A DNA stretch of 64,000 nucleotides from 62-47 sp051954235 (GTDB lineage Bacteria; Pseudomonadota; Alphaproteobacteria; Rhizobiales; Xanthobacteraceae). The stretch spans positions 1 through 64,000 of the forward strand of contig JBQCHY010000035.1 in NCBI GenBank assembly GCA_051954235.1, read 5' to 3'. The notes under the pieces are model-generated. The model saw only the letters and a list, made by a program, of their open reading frames with translations, was not told the origin of the DNA and did no database searches. The first letter of the stretch is position 1. Each line of letters opens with the position of its first letter. Made by a program: the position numbers and the translations under genes. Positions 57,490 through 64,000 of this stretch are shown here, in pieces.

Positions 57490-57987
57490 ATGACCCGCAT
57501 CGCGCTCTATCCCGGCTCCTTCGATCCCGTCAGCAACGGCCACCTCGACGTGGTCCGCCAGGCTGTCGGCCTTTGTGACAAGCTGATCGTCGCCATCGGC
57601 ATCCATCCCGGCAAAAAGCCGCTGTTCACCACCGAGGAGCGGCTGGCGATGGTCCGGGCGGTGTTCGGACCGATCGCCGCCAAGGCCGGTTGCGGCTTCG
57701 ATGCCGTCACCTATGACGGCCTCACCATCACCTCCGCGCGCGATCATGGCGCGCGCATCATGGTCCGGGGTCTGCGCGACGGCACCGATCTCGACTACGA
57801 GATGCAGATCGCCGGGATGAACGAAACCATGGCGCCGGACGTGCAGACGGTGTTCGTTCCAGCCTCGGTGGGCGTTCGCCCGATCACCGCCACACTGGTG
57901 CGGCAGATCGCTGCAATGGGCGGCGACGTTTCGGCCTTCGTTCCGGCGTCGGTCGCCGCCGATCTCAAGGCCAAGTTCAAGAGCTAA
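57490..57987 (+). CDS. coaD: Pantetheine-phosphate adenylyltransferase
   Basis: A 165-residue CoaD. YPGSFDPVSNGHLDVVRQA holds the nucleotidyltransferase HxGH-type motif, and RPITATLVRQIAAMGGD matches the ISSTxxR-type motif. It joins ATP and 4'-phosphopantetheine in coenzyme A synthesis. It is transcribed with the cyclophilin genes, which start 23 bases downstream. Confidence 0.96.
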   Translation: MTRIALYPGSFDPVSNGHLDVVRQAVGLCDKLIVAIGIHPGKKPLFTTEERLAMVRAVFGPIAAKAGCGFDAVTYDGLTITSARDHGARIMVRGLRDGTDLDYEMQIAGMNETMAPDVQTVFVPASVGVRPITATLVRQIAAMGGDVSAFVPASVAADLKAKFKS

Positions 57988-58010
57988 CCCTTCCTCCTTC
58001 CGGAGCCGAC

Positions 58011-58574
58011 ATGATCCGCATTCTTGCCGTTGTCGCCGCGCTGATCTGCGCGGCTCCCGCCCTCGCACAACCGCTGCCCGCCAAGCTCGACAAGGCCAAC
58101 GCCATCGTCATCGACAGCACCAAGGGCCGCATCGTCATCCAGCTTCGCCCCGACATCGCGCCGCAGCACGCCGAGCGGATCAAGCAACTGGCCCGCGAAG
58201 GATTCTACAACAACGTGCCGTTCCATCGGGTGATGGACGGCTTCATGGCGCAGACCGGTGACGGCCAGAACTTCAACGGCACCGGCGGATCGAAATATCC
58301 GAACCTCAAGGCCGAATTCTCGCAGACGCCGTTCACGCGCGGCGTAGTCGGTATGGCGCGTCGCGGCGACAGCAACGACAGCGCCAATTCGCAGTTCTTT
58401 ATCTGCCTCGGGGATGCATCGTTCCTCAACGGCAAGTACACCGTGATCGGCAACGTGGTGGCCGGCATGGATGTGGTCGACAAGTTGAAGAAAGCGCCTC
58501 CCGGCGTGCAGAGCGGCGCCGTCACCGATCCCGACAAGATGGCGAAGGTGCAGGTCGCCTCCGACATCAAGTGA
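58011..58574 (+). CDS. Secreted peptidyl-prolyl cis-trans isomerase (cyclophilin)
   Basis: A 187-residue cyclophilin with a signal peptide (residues 1-19, MIRILAVVAALICAAPALA), so it works in the periplasm. The catalytic core shows FHRVMDGFMAQTGDG and the NSQFFICLGD segment. It is followed after 9 bases by a secreted protein gene and then by a cytoplasmic cyclophilin gene. Confidence 0.92.
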   Translation: MIRILAVVAALICAAPALAQPLPAKLDKANAIVIDSTKGRIVIQLRPDIAPQHAERIKQLAREGFYNNVPFHRVMDGFMAQTGDGQNFNGTGGSKYPNLKAEFSQTPFTRGVVGMARRGDSNDSANSQFFICLGDASFLNGKYTVIGNVVAGMDVVDKLKKAPPGVQSGAVTDPDKMAKVQVASDIK

Positions 58575-58583
58575 CAAGAACCG

Positions 58584-59021
58584 ATGCGGCGACACGCTGC
58601 CATCGCTCTGATGCTCGCCGCCATATCGTTTGGCGTCGGCCCGGGCGTCGCGGCGGCGCAGGAGCCGGGTGTCAGCAGTCTGAAAGAGATGTTCGCGGGG
58701 CTGAATGGCTGCTGGCGCGCGCCCCGGTTGCCGAACGGCAATCCGGGCATGGAGATTACGGTTCTGGTCGCTTTCACGCGCGATGGTCGCATTCTGGGGC
58801 ACCCGCGTATCACCTTCGAAACGAACGACGCCTCCGACGACGAGCGGCTGATCTACCGCACCGCGGTGATGGAAACGTTGCAGCGCTGCGTTCCGATGCC
58901 ATTTATCCATGGCATGGGCGACGCGGTCGCCGGGCGTCCGCTGACGCTGAAGTTTGACGATCGCCGAAATCACCTCAAACCAAACGAGAAGAGAGCATGG
59001 CTGACAACGACAACACTTTGA
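58584..59021 (+). CDS. Secreted hypothetical protein, TonB/TolA C-terminal-like
   Basis: A 145-residue protein with a signal peptide (about residues 1-26, cleavage after VAAAQ). The mature part resembles TonB/TolA C-terminal domains: FTRDGRILGHPRITFET, then AVMETLQRCVPMPF and GRPLTLKFDDRR. That is a fold-level resemblance only. It overlaps the next cyclophilin gene by 25 bases (58997-59021) and is inside the cyclophilin operon. Confidence 0.78.
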   Translation: MRRHAAIALMLAAISFGVGPGVAAAQEPGVSSLKEMFAGLNGCWRAPRLPNGNPGMEITVLVAFTRDGRILGHPRITFETNDASDDERLIYRTAVMETLQRCVPMPFIHGMGDAVAGRPLTLKFDDRRNHLKPNEKRAWLTTTTL

Positions 59022-59464
59022 TCCTCGAAACCACCCAGGGCCCGGTCACCATCGAGATGCGCCCGGACCTCGCGCCGGGTCACGTCGCCCACATCAAGAA
59101 GCTGGTCCGCGAGGGCTTCTATGACGGCATCGTGTTTCACCGCGTGATCGAAGGCTTCATGGCCCAAACCGGCTGCCCGCACGGCACCGGCACCGGTGGT
59201 TCCAGCTATCCGAACCTCAAGGCCGAATTCAACGCCGAGCCGCATGTGCGCGGCACGGCGTCGATGGCGCGGGCGGCGAGCCCGGACTCCGCCAATTCGC
59301 AGTTCTTCATCTGCTTCGACGACGCGCGTTTCCTCGACAAGCAGTACACTGTCTGGGGCAAGGTGACCTCGGGCATGGAGAACGTCGACAAGATCAAGCG
59401 CGGCGAGCCGGTGCAGAACCCCGACAAGATCGTCAAGGCGCGGATGGCCGCCGACGCCGCCTGA
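58997..59464 (+). CDS. Cytoplasmic peptidyl-prolyl cis-trans isomerase (cyclophilin)
   Basis: A 155-residue cyclophilin without a signal peptide. Active-site segments FHRVIEGFMAQTGCP and NSQFFICFDDARFL are present. It is a paralogue of the secreted cyclophilin 0.4 kb upstream. The ATG at 58997 lies inside the preceding gene, so the two are translationally linked. Confidence 0.93.
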   Translation: MADNDNTLILETTQGPVTIEMRPDLAPGHVAHIKKLVREGFYDGIVFHRVIEGFMAQTGCPHGTGTGGSSYPNLKAEFNAEPHVRGTASMARAASPDSANSQFFICFDDARFLDKQYTVWGKVTSGMENVDKIKRGEPVQNPDKIVKARMAADAA

Positions 59465-59488
59465 GGTTTTTGACGTCCAACGAAGGTG

Positions 59489-59515
59489 CAATGGCCGGAT
59501 AACCTCCGGCCATTG
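59489..59515 (+). terminator. Hairpin downstream of the cyclophilin gene
   Basis: CAATGGCCGGA and TCCGGCCATTG form a perfect 11-bp stem with loop TAACC. No T-run follows (ACGTTT). It separates the coaD-cyclophilin unit from queA. Confidence 0.65.
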
Positions 59516-59580
59516 ACGTTTCCGGCTTTGAGGGTCCAGTGATGGGGACAACCCCTCCCGTCTTATCGTTCAGTTGATCC

Positions 59581-60663
59581 ATGCGCACCGATCTTTTCGA
59601 CTTTGAATTGCCGCCTGAGAGCATCGCCCTGCGGCCGGCACACCCGCGCGATGCCGCGCGCCTTCTCGTGGTGCAGCCCGGCACGGCATTGCAGGATCGT
59701 CGCGTATCCGATCTGGCGCAGGTGTTGCAGCCCGGCGATCAGCTTGTCGTCAACGACACCAAGGTCATTCCGGCGCAACTGGCGGGTCGGCGCATCGGTC
59801 GTGACGCCGAGCCGCGCATAGAAGCGACGCTGATCAAGCGCCTCGATGGTTCGCGCTGGCAGGCACTGGTGAAGCCCGCCAAGAAACTGATCGAGGGCGA
59901 TACCATCCGCTTCGGCAACGAGGGCAGGGTGTGCCTGCTCGGCCATCTCGACGCCCAGGTGGAAGCCAAGGGTGACAACGGCGAGGTGACGCTGACGTTC
60001 TCGTTTCACGGTCCGACGCTGGACCAGGCTATCGCCGACGTCGGCGCGCCACCGCTGCCGCCCTACATCGCTTCGCGTCGGACGCCGGATGAGCAGGACA
60101 ACAGCGACTATCAGACCATGTTTGCGGTACACGAAGGTGCGGTGGCGGCGCCGACCGCCGGGCTGCATTTCACGCCGGCGCTGGAAGCCGCGTTGCAGGC
60201 GCGAGACATTGCGATTCATCGCCTGACCTTGCATGTCGGCGCGGGAACGTTTTTGCCGGTCAAGGCCGACGACACGGCCGAGCACAAGATGCATTCCGAG
60301 TGGGGGACCATTTCGGAAGAAACTGCGTCGGCGCTGAATGCCGCGCGCGCGGCCGGCGGGCGCATCGCCGCGGTCGGCACCACGTCGCTGCGTTTGCTCG
60401 AAAGTGCGGCCGATGCGGACGGCACCATCAAACCGTTCTCCGGCGAGACCGATATCTTCATCACGCCGGGCTATCGCTTCCGCGCCGTCGATGTGCTGAT
60501 GACGAATTTCCATCTCCCGCGCTCGACACTGTTCATGCTGGTGTCGGCGTTCAGCGGTCTCGACACGATGAAGCAGGCTTATTCGCACGCGATTGCCAAC
60601 GGCTATCGCTTCTATTCGTATGGCGATGCCAGCCTGCTGTTTCCGGATTCCGCGAGCCGATGA
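59581..60663 (+). CDS. queA: S-adenosylmethionine:tRNA ribosyltransferase-isomerase
   Basis: A 360-residue QueA, with FDFELPPESIALRPA at the N-terminus, VVNDTKVIPAQLAGRR, the AAPTAGLHFTP segment and the C-terminal FHLPRSTLFMLVSAF. It transfers the ribosyl group from S-adenosylmethionine to preQ1-modified tRNA, the step after TGT. Its stop overlaps the tgt start by 4 bases (ATGA). Confidence 0.97.
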   Translation: MRTDLFDFELPPESIALRPAHPRDAARLLVVQPGTALQDRRVSDLAQVLQPGDQLVVNDTKVIPAQLAGRRIGRDAEPRIEATLIKRLDGSRWQALVKPAKKLIEGDTIRFGNEGRVCLLGHLDAQVEAKGDNGEVTLTFSFHGPTLDQAIADVGAPPLPPYIASRRTPDEQDNSDYQTMFAVHEGAVAAPTAGLHFTPALEAALQARDIAIHRLTLHVGAGTFLPVKADDTAEHKMHSEWGTISEETASALNAARAAGGRIAAVGTTSLRLLESAADADGTIKPFSGETDIFITPGYRFRAVDVLMTNFHLPRSTLFMLVSAFSGLDTMKQAYSHAIANGYRFYSYGDASLLFPDSASR

Positions 60664-61793
60664 CCGTCCCCAATCATTTCGAATTGCTCGGCCAAAGCGG
60701 CGACGCGCGTCTCGGCCGGTTGACGACGCCGCACGGGGTGGTGCGCACGCCCGCTTTTATGCCCGTCGGCACCGCGGGCGCGATGAAAGGCATTCACTGG
60801 CGCGAGATCCGCGACAGCGGCGCCGATATCGTGCTCGGTAACACCTATCACCTGATGCTGCGGCCGGGCGCGGAGCGCATCGCCGCGCTTGGCGGTTTGC
60901 AGGTCTTCACCGGCTGGAACGGTCCGATGCTGACCGACTCCGGCGGCTTTCAGGTGATGTCGCTGGCGCAACTGCGCAAGGTCACGGAGCACGCCGTGAC
61001 CTTCCGCTCGCATATCGACGGCGCCAGTGTCGTACTGTCGCCGGAGCGTGCCATCGAGGTGCAACGATTGCTCGGCTCCGACATCGCCATGCAACTCGAC
61101 GAATGCGTGCGGCTACCGGCGGAGCGCGCCGATATCGAACGCGCGATGCAACTGTCGCTGCGCTGGGCCGAGCGCTGCAAGCGTGCATTCGAAAACGCGC
61201 CGCAAGGCCACATGCTGTTCGGCATCGTGCAGGGCGGTGACGTGCCAGCGCTACGGCACGCCAGTGCGCGCGGTCTCGTCGATCTCGGCTTTCACGGCTA
61301 TGCCATCGGTGGCCTCGCGGTGGGCGAGCCGCAAGAGGTCATGCTGCGGATGATCGAGGAGACGGCGCCGCATCTGCCGCAGGATCGGCCGCGTTATCTG
61401 ATGGGCGTCGGCACGCCGGATGATCTGCTGCACGCCATCGCGCGCGGCATCGACATGTTCGACTGCGTGCTGCCGACCCGCAACGGGCGTCATGGATTGG
61501 CATTCACGCGGCACGGGCCGGTGAATTTGCGTAACGCCCGACACGCCGACGATCCGCGCCCGCTCGACGAGAAAAGCCCGTGGCCTGCCACCAATGGCTA
61601 TTCGCGAGCCTATCTGCATCACCTGATCAAGTCGGGCGAAGCCCTTGGCGCGATGCTCTTGTCCGAGATCAATATTGCTTATTATCAGAGCCTGATGCAG
61701 GGCGCGCGCGATGCGATCGCGCGGGGTGCGTTCGCCGATTTCAGTACCGGGGTGCGTGAGGCATGGCAGCGCGGCGATCTTGCGCCGCGATAG
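60660..61793 (+). CDS. tgt: tRNA-guanine transglycosylase without zinc-binding cysteines
   Basis: A 377-residue TGT, which replaces guanine-34 with preQ1 in tRNAs for Asp, Asn, His and Tyr. Active-site segments are intact: TDSGGFQVMSL, GIVQGG and GIDMFDCVLPTRNGRHG. The zinc site is not: at residues 304-313 the sequence is EKSPWPATNG where E. coli TGT has ECDCYTCRN, so all three Cys are Ser306, Trp308 and Thr311. The His of AYLHH is kept. It starts at the ATG overlapping the queA stop. The enzyme is probably active with a zinc-free subdomain. Confidence 0.96.
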   Translation: MTVPNHFELLGQSGDARLGRLTTPHGVVRTPAFMPVGTAGAMKGIHWREIRDSGADIVLGNTYHLMLRPGAERIAALGGLQVFTGWNGPMLTDSGGFQVMSLAQLRKVTEHAVTFRSHIDGASVVLSPERAIEVQRLLGSDIAMQLDECVRLPAERADIERAMQLSLRWAERCKRAFENAPQGHMLFGIVQGGDVPALRHASARGLVDLGFHGYAIGGLAVGEPQEVMLRMIEETAPHLPQDRPRYLMGVGTPDDLLHAIARGIDMFDCVLPTRNGRHGLAFTRHGPVNLRNARHADDPRPLDEKSPWPATNGYSRAYLHHLIKSGEALGAMLLSEINIAYYQSLMQGARDAIARGAFADFSTGVREAWQRGDLAPR

Positions 61794-61825
61794 GCGACGC
61801 ATTTCCCGCGACCACCTTGCTCAAT

Positions 61826-62041
61826 TCAATTGCAGACGATGGCCTTGAAAGAGTGCTCGGTCACGAAGCCGTAGCCGCAGGTGTCGCACGTCCACAGATA
61901 GCTGACGGCGTTATCCGAGAGGAAGGCCGAGGCTTCGGCGGCAATCATCGAGTCGGCGCAAACCGGGCAGGTCGGCAATTCACGCTCGCGCGGCGCGGCA
62001 TGAACCGGGGTGGTCGACAGGGATTCCGCAATGGCTGGCAT
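61826..62041 (-). CDS. Small zinc-ribbon-like protein
   Basis: A 71-residue protein starting at the ATG at 62041, with GAGGAG 6 bases upstream on the minus strand. Two Cys pairs, CPVCADS and CDTCGYGF, form a probable zinc ribbon. It is convergent with tgt. The function is unknown. Confidence 0.82.
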   Translation of the reverse strand: MPAIAESLSTTPVHAAPRERELPTCPVCADSMIAAEASAFLSDNAVSYLWTCDTCGYGFVTEHSFKAIVCN

Positions 62042-62258
62042 CGTGATCTCCTCTGTTGCTGATTTGCGCTGACAGGATACACCGCGATGTTTGACGATGT
62101 CGCAACGCAAATGCGTTGGTTTTACGATTTCTAATGCAGTCTCACTGCGATGCAGCGAATGTGAATGCTCGTGATTGCTGCTTGCGCGAACTACGTTGCG
62201 TCACGTATCTGAGCCGGAAGCCGCTATCGACTCCACTTGACCAGAACAGGACTCGACA

Positions 62259-62498
62259 ATGTCGCAACCACCACGGCGTCCTCGCACCCTGAACGACGCG
62301 CGCACCGAAGCGGAAGCCGCGTTCAAAAAGGCGACCGCGAAGGTCGCCGCACCACTGCCTCAACAGGCCGTGATCCCCGGCGTGAAGGAGCAGGTGACGT
62401 TACGGATCGATCAGGACGTATTGGAATACTTCCGGGAAGACGGTCCCGGTTGGCAAGAGCGGATCAATGCCGCGCTGCGCAAGGCGGCGGGCAAATAG
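62259..62498 (+). CDS. BrnA-like antitoxin-family protein, without a toxin partner
   Basis: A 79-residue protein. The C-terminal KEQVTLRIDQDVLEYFRE-DGPGWQERINAALRKA is the BrnA antitoxin (ribbon-helix-helix) pattern. BrnA normally follows a BrnT toxin gene. No BrnT-like frame is seen within several hundred bases on either side, so this is an orphan regulator or a relic. Confidence 0.8.
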   Translation: MSQPPRRPRTLNDARTEAEAAFKKATAKVAAPLPQQAVIPGVKEQVTLRIDQDVLEYFREDGPGWQERINAALRKAAGK

Positions 62499-62504
62499 TC
62501 CGCA

Positions 62505-63422
62505 TCAGGTGGCGGTGCGCGGCTCGGCGGGACTGCGCAGGTTCAGCAGGTTGCCGCTGAGGATCATGGCCGCGCCGAGCACGGTCAGCAGATCCATCCG
62601 TTCGGCGTAGAGCAGCCAGCCGGCCAGCGCGGTGAGCGGCACACGAAGGAAATCCATCGGCACCACGATGGTCGCGTCGGCATAGAGCATCGCCCGCGCC
62701 ATGCAGTAGTGCGAGAACGTGCCGCAGAATGCGACGACGAGAAGCCAGCCCCATGTCGTCGCGCTCGGCCAGGTCCAGACCGCCAGGGCGGGAACGAATC
62801 CGGCGATCGATTGCACCACGGTCATCCAGAAGATGATCTGGAGTGAGGTGTCGGTGCGGGTTAGCGACTTCACCATGGCGATCGAGATGCCGAAGGCGAC
62901 CGCGGCAAGCAGCGCGATGAGTTGTCCGACATTGACCGCGCTGAGCCCGGGCCGGACGATGACGATGACGCCGATCAGCCCGAGGACGACGGCGAGAATC
63001 TTCCCGCCATTCATTCGCTCGCTGAGGAAGGCAGTGGCCAGGATGGCGGTCCAAATCGGCGTGGTGAACTCGATGGCGACCACTTCGCCGAGCGGAATCA
63101 GCGTCAGAGCCAGGAACCAGCCGAGTTGCGCGCCGTAATGCACCAGGTTGCGGACGATATGCTGGGACGGGCGCCGGGTGCGCAGGCGAGACAACCCGCC
63201 GGCGCGGTAGACCAGCGGCAGCAACAGCACGAAGCCGATGGCCGAACGAAATTCCATCACCTGAAAGACGTTCAGCTCGCGCAGTGCTTCGCGCCCGGCC
63301 ACGGCGATTACCAGCAATTGTAGAAGCCAACCGGCCATCCACATCGCGGCTTTCGGTGTCGAGGGTTGAGGAGGCATAAGCGGAACCGGCGATGGAGAGC
63401 GGACGATGTCGGAGGCGATCAT
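62505..63422 (-). CDS. EamA-family (DMT) transporter
   Basis: A 305-residue membrane protein with ten hydrophobic helices in two EamA halves (first from WMAGWLLQLLVIAVAG, second from FGISIAMVKSLTRTD). The start at 63422 has GGAGGA 10 bases upstream on the minus strand; an ATG at 63377 is an alternative. It lies 6 bases from the convergent BrnA-like gene. Transport of an amino acid, nucleotide or metabolite is likely; the substrate is unknown. Confidence 0.9.
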   Translation of the reverse strand: MIASDIVRSPSPVPLMPPQPSTPKAAMWMAGWLLQLLVIAVAGREALRELNVFQVMEFRSAIGFVLLLPLVYRAGGLSRLRTRRPSQHIVRNLVHYGAQLGWFLALTLIPLGEVVAIEFTTPIWTAILATAFLSERMNGGKILAVVLGLIGVIVIVRPGLSAVNVGQLIALLAAVAFGISIAMVKSLTRTDTSLQIIFWMTVVQSIAGFVPALAVWTWPSATTWGWLLVVAFCGTFSHYCMARAMLYADATIVVPMDFLRVPLTALAGWLLYAERMDLLTVLGAAMILSGNLLNLRSPAEPRTAT

Positions 63423-63517
63423 CTACCACGCGTCCTCCGCCGATGCCCGCATGCAATCATGCGTCTGCTGGCGCATGCTGCCTATATCGCTCGGAATTCG
63501 CGGAAAAACGTGTCCGC

Positions 63518-64000
63518 TCAGGACCGCGAGAGCGAGATCGATGCGCTCCTGAAGGCGCCCTCGGAGCGGATGGTCACGCGCTGCTTGTTGCCGGTCGTCG
63601 TCATGGACAGATTGGCAGTGAAGGAAGGAGCGCTGACGACGACATCGAAATGGCCGCCTTGCGCCTTGCCTTGCAGGCTGCCGCTGACATTCCGGCTGGA
63701 TTCATTCCAGTTGCCGGAGAGCACGCCGCCCTTGGCGATCACGTTGCTCTTGAGGTCGAATTTGTAGCTGTCGCTGGCGCAGGTCAGTGTCTGGTTGAGG
63801 CCGGTGCCGTCACCGCTGACGGCATAGGTGGCGCGGCAGCGGATGCGTTCGCTCTGTCCGTTGTCGAGTGCGACGGTGCCGCTTCCGGACCAGACGCCCG
63901 CCATGCCGGAAAATGCCCCGGGGGATTGTGCCGTCGCGACGGACCCAAGGCTGAGCAACGCCGCAGCTGCGGCGATCAATCCCAAAGCCACACTTCGACG
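63518..64000 (-). CDS. Secreted protein of unknown function, start cut by the window edge
   Basis: The frame is open from the right edge (R-R-S-V-A-L-G) to the stop at 63518. A GTG at 63991 could start it, but the Arg residues just before fit a signal-peptide n-region, so the true start is probably beyond 64000. The signal (AAAAALLSLGSVATAQ) is followed by a beta-rich mature part of about 130 residues with two Cys (RIRCRATY, LTCASDSY). No family was recognised. Confidence 0.75.
   Translation of the reverse strand, partial: RRSVALGLIAAAAALLSLGSVATAQSPGAFSGMAGVWSGSGTVALDNGQSERIRCRATYAVSGDGTGLNQTLTCASDSYKFDLKSNVIAKGGVLSGNWNESSRNVSGSLQGKAQGGHFDVVVSAPSFTANLSMTTTGNKQRVTIRSEGAFRSASISLSRS

Noticed and set aside
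1..64000. tRNA, rRNA, insertion sequence or prophage genes
   Set aside because: No T-loop, anticodon-arm pattern, rRNA-like stretch, transposase, integrase or phage gene was recognised by eye; a tRNA scan would be needed to exclude a missed tRNA.

Overview
This window looks like a chromosomal segment of a high-GC alphaproteobacterium of the Bradyrhizobium / Rhodopseudomonas / Afipia group (Hyphomicrobiales). The evidence is the core block uvrA - ssb - gyrA - coaD - cyclophilins - queA - tgt at the right, two LexA boxes of the alphaproteobacterial type (GTTC-N7-GTTC) upstream of uvrA and ssb, many branched-chain-type (LIV) ABC transporters and acyl-CoA enzymes, and three families of long intergenic inverted repeats. 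No rRNA, tRNA, CRISPR array, prophage or insertion sequence was seen.

Region 1 (1-18.4 kb) is a small-molecule uptake and catabolism block. A first LIV-type transporter (fused two-domain ATPase, LivM, LivH, binding protein) is divergent from a tartrate-dehydrogenase-like enzyme. An M20 amidohydrolase, a LysR regulator and a DUF1445 hydro-lyase/cyclase follow, then a second complete LIV transporter (binding protein, LivH, LivM, LivG, LivF). Next comes a four-carbon sugar-acid (threonate/erythronate) pathway: OtnC, divergent from LtnD-OtnI-OtnK. Together they suggest uptake and degradation of tetronate, tartrate or related acids.

Region 2 (18.6-28.6 kb) holds an RND efflux pump with its membrane-fusion protein, a LysR regulator, a thiolase-like protein divergent from a LuxR-type regulator, and a membrane sulfatase of the LtaS/OpgB class.

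Region 3 (28.7-41.2 kb) is an acyl-CoA catabolic block: two SDRs (one 2,4-dienoyl-CoA-reductase-like), three crotonases, an APH-type kinase followed by a DUF6285 protein, an acyl-CoA dehydrogenase and two acyl-CoA ligases. The kinase + DUF6285 + acyl-CoA dehydrogenase + SDR + ligase set matches the parts list of the Pseudomonas levulinate (lva) pathway and of mammalian ACAD10/11, so a 4-hydroxyacyl-CoA route via a phosphorylated intermediate is a serious hypothesis. The block ends with a protein that joins a kinase-like domain to a detached acyl-AMP-ligase C-terminal domain.

Region 4 (41.2-48.6 kb) holds trmFO, a 50-residue DUF1127 protein, small stress or membrane proteins (DUF2189, DUF3597, SPW), a Tat-exported FAH-family protein with a C-terminal frameshift, two tandem overlapping GNATs and an Mrr-type endonuclease that looks acquired.

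Region 5 (48.6-64 kb) is core DNA repair, replication and translation: uvrA, an outer-membrane beta-barrel gene, ssb, gyrA, coaD, two cyclophilins, queA and tgt. It ends with small proteins (zinc ribbon, orphan BrnA-like), an EamA transporter and a secreted protein cut by the window edge. Notable residue-level features are a TGT lacking all three zinc cysteines, a UvrA with one zinc-finger cysteine replaced, and a GyrA with Gln at the quinolone-critical Ser83 position.
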